Part shown: positions 1-5,225 of the stretch, in pieces
Layout of the letters: each line of letters opens with the position of its first letter
Position numbering within the stretch: the first letter of the stretch is position 1
Assembly: GCA_903858085.1 (NCBI GenBank)
Contig: CAIOHJ010000026.1
Span: forward strand, 1-22,869
Source of the DNA: an uncultured Chloroflexota bacterium
Lineage (GTDB): Bacteria; Chloroflexota; Anaerolineae; Caldilineales; Caldilineaceae
Length of the DNA stretch: 22,869 nt
Direction of reading: 5' to 3'
Notes under the pieces: generated by a model
The model's input: the letters and a program-made list of their open reading frames with translations, nothing else
What the model was told of the DNA's origin: nothing
Database searches by the model: none
Position numbers and translations under genes: made by a program

Positions 1-101
1 AGGGACGCCATCAGCGGGGTCAGCTCAAAATCTAGAAATTCCTGCTCTGCCCACAGGGCAATATTTTCAAAATCGATAAAAACAGCGATCTGGGCACTCA
101 T
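1..101 (-). CDS. NYN-domain (LabA/DUF88-like) protein, N-terminal fragment
   Basis: Only the first 33 codons are in the window; the gene continues past the left edge. The translation begins MSAQIAVFIDFENIALW, and the hydrophobic strand followed by FIDFEN is the opening of NYN (PIN-like) domains. In that family the first Asp (D10 here) belongs to the acidic metal-binding site of the predicted RNase. The ATG at 101 has a GAGGAGA ribosome site just upstream, which fixes the start. The gene diverges from dnaK, sharing a 241-base spacer. The family assignment rests on a short fragment, and C-terminal domains such as OST-HTH cannot be seen. Confidence 0.75.
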   Translation of the reverse strand, partial: MSAQIAVFIDFENIALWAEQEFLDFELTPLMAS

Positions 102-139
102 CAGAGTCTCCTCATGGTTTTGAACACACTTTGAATCCC

Positions 140-148
140 ATTGTATCA
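140..148 (-). promoter_or_regulatory. Extended -10 promoter for the NYN gene
   Basis: Read on the minus strand this is TGATACAAT, an extended -10 (TG-n-TACAAT) about 40 bases before the NYN start codon. No convincing -35 lies 16 to 18 bases upstream. A partial copy of the dnaK/clpB motif (GATTCAAA at 137-130, minus strand) sits just downstream of it. Confidence 0.4.
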
Positions 149-186
149 CACCTGGCATCGCCCGCAGATCGTCGGTCCATGGGCCA

Positions 187-200
187 GATTCAAACAAATC
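187..200. promoter_or_regulatory. Candidate operator upstream of dnaK, shared with clpB
   Basis: GATTCAAACAAATC is an imperfect dyad (GATT-N6-AATC) upstream of the dnaK -35. The run GATTCAAACAA, followed after one extra A by TCG-CT, recurs in front of clpB at 5144-5158. It fits neither the HrcA/CIRCE consensus (TTAGCACTC-N9-GAGTGCTAA) nor the HspR/HAIR consensus (CTTGAGT-N7-ACTCAAG). The operator role is inferred from this two-site coincidence. Confidence 0.4.
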
Positions 201-215
201 GCTAATGAAAATTCA

Positions 216-244
216 ATGACAGACTGACACAGATTCGCTAGAAT
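216..244 (+). promoter_or_regulatory. Sigma-70-type promoter of the dnaK operon
   Basis: The -35 ATGACA (216-221) and the -10 TAGAAT (239-244) are separated by exactly 17 bases, and each matches the consensus at five of six positions. Transcription would start near 251, giving a leader of about 90 bases before dnaK. No CIRCE element is visible anywhere between 102 and 342. Confidence 0.65.
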
Positions 245-262
245 GGAGACATGCAAAAAAGC

Positions 263-290
263 AGGTGCGGGCGTTGCAGAGGCCGCACCT
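263..290 (+). promoter_or_regulatory. Stem-loop in the dnaK 5' leader
   Basis: AGGTGCGG (263-270) pairs perfectly with CCGCACCT (283-290) across a 12-base loop. The stem lies near the predicted 5' end of the dnaK mRNA, well before the ribosome site at 328-333. It could stabilise the mRNA 5' end. It does not cover the Shine-Dalgarno sequence, so a simple RNA thermometer is not indicated. Confidence 0.4.
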
Positions 291-342
291 TGTGTGGGGT
301 GTATCGGCAAACGCGCACAGTGGCTGCGAGGAGACAAATTGT

Positions 343-2250
343 ATGGGAAAAATTATTGGAATCGATCTGGGTACCACCAACAGCGTTGTGGCGGTGATGG
401 AAGGTGGAACGTCGACGGTGATCGCCAATGCGGAAGGCAACCGGACGACACCGTCGGTGGTGGCTTTCAACAAAAGCGGGGAGCGTCTGGTGGGCATCAC
501 GGCCAAGCGCCAGGCGGTTGTCAACCCGGAAAACACCGTCTACTCGGTCAAGCGTCTGATGGGGCGTCGCTTCGACGATGCAGAGACCCAGAAAGCGCGT
601 AGGATGGTCTCTTATGGGATTGCAGAGGGGCCCAACGGCGATGCTCGGGTCAACATTCCGAGCAAAAGCAAGATTTATGCCCCGCAGGAAATCAGCGCGA
701 TGGTGCTGGCAAAGCTCAAACGAGATGCAGAAAACTACCTCGGGGAAGAGGTGAAGCAGGCGGTTATCACGGTGCCTGCCTACTTCAACGACAGCCAGCG
801 GCAAGCGACCAAGGATGCTGGCCAGATCGCTGGCCTCGAGGTGTTGCGCATCATCAACGAACCGACAGCGGCGGCGGTGGCCTATGGGCTGGACAAGAAA
901 AATGACGAGACCATTCTGGTCTTTGACCTGGGCGGCGGCACGTTTGACGTGTCGGTGCTGGAGGTCGGCGACGGGGTCATCGAAGTCAAATCGACCAATG
1001 GCGACACCTTGCTCGGCGGCGACGACTGGGACGAGCGCATCGTTCATTGGCTGATCGAAGAGTTCAAGAAGGAACAGGGGGTGGATCTGAGTGCTGACCG
1101 CCAGGCGCTGCAGCGTCTGCGTGAAGCCGCTGAAAAGGCCAAGATTGAGCTCTCCACGGTGACGCAGACGGAGATCAACCTGCCTTTCATCACGGCGGAC
1201 AGCAGCGGCCCCAAGCACCTGGTCGTGACCCTCAGCCGCAGCAAATTTGAGCAGCTCACCGCAGATCTCTTGGAGCGCTGCAAGCAGCCCTTTTTCAATG
1301 CCCTCAAGGATGCTGGCCTCTCTGCCAGGCAGTTGGATGAGGTGGTGATGGTGGGTGGGTCCACCCGCATGCCGATGGTGCAGGATCTGGTGCGCCAGCT
1401 GACCGGCAAAGAGCCACACAAGGGGGTCAACCCGGACGAAGTCGTCGCAGTCGGCGCTGCTGTGCAGGCTGGCGTGCTCGGCGGCGAAGTCAGCGACCTG
1501 CTGCTGCTGGATGTGACGCCGCTGAGCCTGGGTCTGGAAACCTTGGGCAGTGTGATGACTGTGCTCATCCCGCGCAACACGACGATTCCGACCAAAAAGA
1601 CGGAAGTGTTCAGCACAGCGGCGGACAGCCAGACGGCAGTGGACATCCACATTCTGCAGGGAGAGCGGCCCATGGCCAGCGGCAACAAAACCCTGGGCAA
1701 CTTCCGTCTCGACGGCATCCCGTCGGCCCCGCGCGGGGTGCCGCAGATCGAAGTCACATTCGACATCGATGCCAATGGGATTTTGCATGTCACCGCCAAA
1801 GACAAAGCAACCAGCAAAGAGCAGAGTGTGAAGATCACCGCCTCCACCAATCTGGCCAACGACGAGGTGGAGCGGCTGGTGCGTGAGGCGAAGCAGCACG
1901 AAGAAGAAGACAAACGGCAACGCGAACTGGCAGAGGCTCGCAACTCCGCCGACAATCTGGTCTATGTGACCGAAAAGACGCTGCGCGAGCTCGGCGAAAA
2001 GGTGCCGACCAACGACCGTGCCACGGTCGAAAATCTGCTGGAAGAGCTCAAGCAGGTCAAGGAGACCGGTGAAATTGCACGGATTCGCAGCCTGACCGAG
2101 CAGCTGCAGCAGGCCAGCAGCGCGCTGGCCCAACAGGTCTATGCGCAGGCGTCTGGCGGCGCAGGGGGCCCTGCCGGCGGCCCCACTGGCGGCCCCCAGG
2201 CAGCGCGCAGCGACGACGATGTGGTCGAAGGCGAATACCGCACCGTCTGA
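343..2250 (+). CDS. dnaK: Chaperone DnaK (Hsp70)
   Basis: ATP-dependent Hsp70 of 635 residues that binds exposed hydrophobic peptides in the cytosol and cycles with DnaJ and GrpE. The ATPase domain opens with MGKIIGIDLGTTNS (residues 1-14). It has phosphate-2 motif FDLGGGTFDVSVLEVGDG from about residue 194 and adenosine motif VGGSTR at 337-342. The interdomain linker LLLLDVTPLSLG follows at about 386-397, then the substrate-binding domain and helical lid. The tail carries Gly-Gly-Pro repeats and ends in an acidic stretch (DDDVVEGEYRTV). The ATG at 343 follows GAGGAG (328-333); the open frame extends 26 codons further up, but those residues are not DnaK-like. It is the first gene of a dnaK-grpE-dnaJ operon. 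Length is normal for the family. Confidence 0.98.
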   Translation: MGKIIGIDLGTTNSVVAVMEGGTSTVIANAEGNRTTPSVVAFNKSGERLVGITAKRQAVVNPENTVYSVKRLMGRRFDDAETQKARRMVSYGIAEGPNGDARVNIPSKSKIYAPQEISAMVLAKLKRDAENYLGEEVKQAVITVPAYFNDSQRQATKDAGQIAGLEVLRIINEPTAAAVAYGLDKKNDETILVFDLGGGTFDVSVLEVGDGVIEVKSTNGDTLLGGDDWDERIVHWLIEEFKKEQGVDLSADRQALQRLREAAEKAKIELSTVTQTEINLPFITADSSGPKHLVVTLSRSKFEQLTADLLERCKQPFFNALKDAGLSARQLDEVVMVGGSTRMPMVQDLVRQLTGKEPHKGVNPDEVVAVGAAVQAGVLGGEVSDLLLLDVTPLSLGLETLGSVMTVLIPRNTTIPTKKTEVFSTAADSQTAVDIHILQGERPMASGNKTLGNFRLDGIPSAPRGVPQIEVTFDIDANGILHVTAKDKATSKEQSVKITASTNLANDEVERLVREAKQHEEEDKRQRELAEARNSADNLVYVTEKTLRELGEKVPTNDRATVENLLEELKQVKETGEIARIRSLTEQLQQASSALAQQVYAQASGGAGGPAGGPTGGPQAARSDDDVVEGEYRTV

Positions 2251-2296
2251 CCCTGGCTGTTGGATTGCCTCGCCTCGGGCCGGTTGGGGCGCACAC

Positions 2297-2326
2297 AACA
2301 CGGGCGGGGAACTCCTCGCCCGTGTT
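2297..2326 (+). terminator. Perfect hairpin between dnaK and grpE (attenuator or processing site)
   Basis: AACACGGGCG (2297-2306) is the exact reverse complement of CGCCCGTGTT (2317-2326), giving a 10-bp stem with a 10-base loop. The following bases (CTTCAACC) hold no U-tract. Partial termination, or a stability element protecting the dnaK portion, is therefore more likely than a full terminator. Such an arrangement would lower grpE and dnaJ expression relative to dnaK. Confidence 0.5.
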
Positions 2327-2380
2327 CTTCAACCAAAGAGCAACTGCCGAATCGGAGACAAGGCGAAACGAGCGTGAACC

Positions 2381-3151
2381 ATGACCTATGATGACCCGTA
2401 TGGCGGCAGGCGCTACGGCCGGCCTGTGGGAGGCCTGGTGATCAGCCAGGCAGAGCTGCAGCGGCTGGAGCAACTGGTGGAAGCCCTCAACACACGTCTG
2501 GAGCAGGCCCTTGCCAAGAACCAGACGCTGCAGGCGGCGTTGGAGCAGCAGGCCAAGGAACTGCACCAGGCCCAGCAAGCGCTGACCATCCGCGACGAAG
2601 CGCTGCACAAACAGGCCGAACACCAACAACAGCTAGAAGCCGAGCTGCTCTTTGTCAGGGCAGCGCTGGCGGAGGAACAGAAGAAGCCAGAACTGACCGC
2701 TGAGATCGCTTTATGGCAGCAGCGCTACCTGACTTTGCAGGCTGATGTCGACAACCTGCGCCGACGCTGGGAGCAGCGCGCCCAGACAGAGAGTGCCGAA
2801 CACCGCCGTCAGATTTTGGCCGACATGCTGCCCCTGGCGGACCATCTGGATCTGGCCCTCCTGCATCAGCCCGCCGGCAGCGAAGACCTGCTCCGTTCCT
2901 TTATCGGCAATCTGGAGGCAACCCGTCGTGCGTTTTTGGAGACGCTCCGCCGCTACGGGGTCGAACGGATTGACCCGCTTCATCAGCCTTTTGACCCTAC
3001 CCTGCACGAGGCACTTGGGCAGGCGTTTTCGGCAAGTGTCCCAGCGGATCACGTCCTGGCCGTCGTCCAGGCAGGATATGGCGAAGGCGAACGGCTGCTG
3101 CGCCCTGCACGGGTGCTGGTCAGCAGTGGCCCTGAGCCGCAGGGAGAGTAG
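2381..3151 (+). CDS. grpE: Nucleotide exchange factor GrpE
   Basis: GrpE (256 residues) forms a dimer that opens the DnaK nucleotide cleft to release ADP. A Gln/Glu-rich helical stretch from about residue 22 to 105 (AELQRLEQLVEALNTRLEQA and onward) forms the long dimeric coiled coil. The C-terminal beta domain carries the family signature: GVERIDPLHQPFDPTLHEAL, then VVQAGYGEGERLLRPARVLV. At 256 residues it is longer than the roughly 200 of E. coli GrpE; the extra length is in the N-terminal helix. The ATG at 2381 lacks a good ribosome site (nearest purine tracts GGAGACAAGG are 18 or more bases away), so initiation may be weak. The gene ends three bases before the next ATG. Confidence 0.95.
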   Translation: MTYDDPYGGRRYGRPVGGLVISQAELQRLEQLVEALNTRLEQALAKNQTLQAALEQQAKELHQAQQALTIRDEALHKQAEHQQQLEAELLFVRAALAEEQKKPELTAEIALWQQRYLTLQADVDNLRRRWEQRAQTESAEHRRQILADMLPLADHLDLALLHQPAGSEDLLRSFIGNLEATRRAFLETLRRYGVERIDPLHQPFDPTLHEALGQAFSASVPADHVLAVVQAGYGEGERLLRPARVLVSSGPEPQGE

Positions 3152-3154
3152 AGG

Positions 3155-4081
3155 ATGGAAATCAAAGATTATTACAAAACCTTGGGGGTTGCGCGCACCG
3201 CCGACGAAAAGGAGATCAAAAAAGCCTATCGCAAATTGGCCCAGCAGCACCACCCGGACAAAAATCCTGGCAACAAGGCTGCCGAGCAACGGTTCAAAGA
3301 GATCAACGAAGCGTACACGGTCCTTTCCGACGCCGACAAACGGGCCAAATATGACCGCTTCGGCTCCCAGTGGGAGCAGTATGCCCGTTCTGGCGGCCGC
3401 CCAGAGGATTTTGACTGGGGCTCCTGGCGTGGCACTGCTCCCTCAGACCCGGGCAGCCACGCGCGCGTCCTCACCCCTGAAGAACTCGAACGGATGTTCG
3501 GCGGCGCGAGCAGCTTCTCCAATTTTTTTGATACCCTCTTTGGCGGTCGGCGGTCAGCAGCGTTCGACCCCAGCATGAGGGGCGCCCCACCGCCTGCTGC
3601 CGAGACGGTTCTCCAGGTCACCCTGGAGGAGGCCTTTCATGGCACCATGCGCGTGCTGGAGCGCAGCAACGGCACCCGCCTGGAAGTCACCGTCCCGCGC
3701 GGGGTCCAGAGCGGCTCCAAAATTCGGATGCGGGGTGCGGCCGGTCAGGGGGACATTCTCGTCAGCCTCGACGTGCTTGCGGACCCGCGCTTTACGCGCG
3801 AGGGGGACAACCTGCGTCTCTCGCTGGCGGTCGATCTCTATACAGCCGTGCTGGGGGGCGAGGTCGAAGTGCCGACCCTCGACAAAACGGTGGTGCTGCG
3901 TCTCCCTGCTGGGACCCAGAATGGCAAGGTCTTTCGTTTGCGTTCGCTGGGAATGCCTCACTTGAAAGAGCCAGAGCAGCGCGGCGACCTGCTGGTGGTC
4001 GTCGACGTCCAGATCCCTACCCAGCTCAGCGAACGCCAGAAGCAGCTCTTCCACGAACTTCGCCAGTTGCAGCAAAAATAG
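3155..4081 (+). CDS. DnaJ-family co-chaperone without zinc fingers (CbpA type)
   Basis: J-domain protein of 308 residues that stimulates DnaK ATPase and delivers substrates. The J domain occupies residues 1-70, with DYYKTLGV, the HPD motif (HHPDKNPGNKAAEQRFKEIN) and the KYDRFG end. A Gly/Phe/Ser-rich linker follows (to about 135), then two C-terminal beta-sandwich domains (VLQVTLEEAFHGTMRVLE onward). There are no CxxCxGxG repeats, so it is a class B protein like CbpA rather than a class A DnaJ. The start is three bases after grpE, and its ribosome site AGGGAGAG lies inside the end of grpE, so the two are likely translationally coupled. A class A DnaJ, if present, must be encoded elsewhere. 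Confidence 0.93.
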   Translation: MEIKDYYKTLGVARTADEKEIKKAYRKLAQQHHPDKNPGNKAAEQRFKEINEAYTVLSDADKRAKYDRFGSQWEQYARSGGRPEDFDWGSWRGTAPSDPGSHARVLTPEELERMFGGASSFSNFFDTLFGGRRSAAFDPSMRGAPPPAAETVLQVTLEEAFHGTMRVLERSNGTRLEVTVPRGVQSGSKIRMRGAAGQGDILVSLDVLADPRFTREGDNLRLSLAVDLYTAVLGGEVEVPTLDKTVVLRLPAGTQNGKVFRLRSLGMPHLKEPEQRGDLLVVVDVQIPTQLSERQKQLFHELRQLQQK

Positions 4082-4115
4082 GCTGGCTGGCATTTCTCGG
4101 TTCCAGCTGGCAGAC

Positions 4116-4124
4116 TGGTATAAT
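4116..4124 (+). promoter_or_regulatory. Extended -10 promoter of the acetyltransferase gene
   Basis: TGGTATAAT is a perfect extended -10 (TG-n-TATAAT) 62 bases before the GNAT start. No good -35 lies at the expected distance, as is common for extended -10 promoters. It indicates the gene can be transcribed independently of the chaperone operon. Confidence 0.6.
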
Positions 4125-4185
4125 CAGATCGAAGTGAGACGGTTGTGAATGGGTGTGTTTGTCAAGAGAAGGGACCGACAGGGAT

Positions 4186-5058
4186 ATGCCGATCGACCGC
4201 ATGACTCCAGCTGATTTTGGAGATGTGGCAAAGTTGATCGAAGCGCACAACACCAACCCTCTCACCCAGTGTCTCCACAGTGGCGAGCATGCCGATGAGA
4301 TCGAAGCGCTCTTTCACAAACAGGGGGCGTTGCACTATCAGCTGTTGCGTGAAGAGGGGAAGCTGGTCGGTGTGCTGGGCTGTGAAGTCGAAGAACATCG
4401 GGGCTATTTGCACGGCCCTTTCGTTGCAGGGGCCTCTTTCACCCAGACGGCACATGCGCTCTGGCATGCGCTGCAAGCAACGTTGCCCTTGCTGGAGCGG
4501 TGGGACTCTTTTCTCAACGTGCGCAACGAACAGGGCGCCGCCTTCTATCTGGAGCATGGGTTTCGCCGGGGGCAGGGGGCGCAAATCTACGGAATGCCGG
4601 CAGCGGCTTTGCAGCCGCTCGATGGCATGCCAGCGCAACGCTTTACCCCCGACTGGACAGAGAGTGTCCGTTTTTTGCATGAACTGGCCTTTGCGGACAG
4701 CCCGCTCGAGATTGAACCTTTCATGGAGAGCCAGGACGAAGACAGAGCCCTCTTTATTTTTGCCCAGGGCAGCCGCTGTATCGGCTATGTCGCGGCCTCG
4801 CTCAACGACAGCCCGCTTGAAGGATCCATCGACCTGTTGGCGGTCGATGCCTCGGTGCGCAACCAAGGCTACGGCCGCCGTCTGCTGCTGACAGCCGCTC
4901 ACTGGCTGATCCAGGAACGAGGCATGCCCCGTGTGGGGCTGACCGTACGCGATATGCGGGCCGATGCCCGTCGGCTGTACCAGCGCTCAGGCTTTGCATT
5001 GCTCTATACCGGGGTTGGCTACTCGCGCGAACACACCCTTCCCCGCCGACAGCTCTGA
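4186..5058 (+). CDS. Tandem GNAT-family N-acetyltransferase
   Basis: A 290-residue protein with two GNAT modules. The C-terminal one (about 160-285) is well formed: strand IDLLAVDASV, acetyl-CoA pyrophosphate-binding loop RNQGYGRRLL, and the closing LYQRSGFALLYTGVGY. The N-terminal one (about 1-145) shows LVGVLGCEVEEHRGYLHGPF and NEQGAAFYLEHGFRRG but lacks a clear Q/RxxGxG/A loop, so it looks degenerate. Two-module GNATs include mycothiol synthase, but nothing here identifies the substrate. I start at ATG 4186 (MPIDRMTPADFG), which opens the first GNAT strand and helix; an in-frame GTG at 4153 would add 11 unrelated residues. The gene stands alone between dnaJ and clpB with its own promoter. 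Confidence 0.85.
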   Translation: MPIDRMTPADFGDVAKLIEAHNTNPLTQCLHSGEHADEIEALFHKQGALHYQLLREEGKLVGVLGCEVEEHRGYLHGPFVAGASFTQTAHALWHALQATLPLLERWDSFLNVRNEQGAAFYLEHGFRRGQGAQIYGMPAAALQPLDGMPAQRFTPDWTESVRFLHELAFADSPLEIEPFMESQDEDRALFIFAQGSRCIGYVAASLNDSPLEGSIDLLAVDASVRNQGYGRRLLLTAAHWLIQERGMPRVGLTVRDMRADARRLYQRSGFALLYTGVGYSREHTLPRRQL

Positions 5059-5109
5059 CCCCCGGCAGAGACCCCCTGCAGAGACCCCCGGCAGAGACTC
5101 CTGGCAGAA
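5058..5109. repeat. Four tandem 13-bp repeats between GNAT gene and clpB
   Basis: Units are ACCCCCGGCAGAG (5058-5070), ACCCCCTGCAGAG (5071-5083), ACCCCCGGCAGAG (5084-5096) and ACTCCTGGCAGAA (5097-5109). Units one and three are identical and the fourth is the most diverged. The array starts within the GNAT stop codon and ends about 35 bases before the clpB dyad motif. Confidence 0.9.
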
Positions 5110-5143
5110 AAAATCCACACAGAAGAGTGACAATTTACCAACA

Positions 5144-5158
5144 CGATTCAAACAATCG
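5144..5158. promoter_or_regulatory. Candidate operator overlapping the clpB promoter
   Basis: CGATTCAAACAATCG is a perfect inverted repeat (CGATT-N5-AATCG). It lies just upstream of the clpB extended -10, where the -35 and spacer would be, a position suited to a repressor. The same core occurs ahead of dnaK at 187-200. The role is inferred. Confidence 0.45.
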
Positions 5159-5160
5159 GC

Positions 5161-5169
5161 TGCTATACT
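5161..5169 (+). promoter_or_regulatory. Extended -10 promoter of clpB
   Basis: TGCTATACT is an extended -10 (TG-n-TATACT, five of six in the hexamer) 56 bases before the clpB ATG. No -35 close to consensus is found at 16 to 18 bases, and that region is taken by the 5144-5158 dyad. Confidence 0.55.
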
Positions 5170-5225
5170 GACGCATAGAGAATGCATTGGACAGCCATAC
5201 AGCGCTGTCAAGGAGAGATACTTCT

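Noticed and set aside
102..342. CIRCE (HrcA) or HAIR (HspR) element before dnaK
   Set aside because: I looked for TTAGCACTC-N9-GAGTGCTAA and CTTGAGT-N7-ACTCAAG with mismatches and saw neither.
238..2301. 687-codon open frame on the minus strand opposite dnaK
   Set aside because: It mirrors dnaK codon phase in GC-rich DNA, a well known artefact for dnaK genes; the translation is low-complexity (His/Arg/Gln/Leu) without any family motif or ribosome site.
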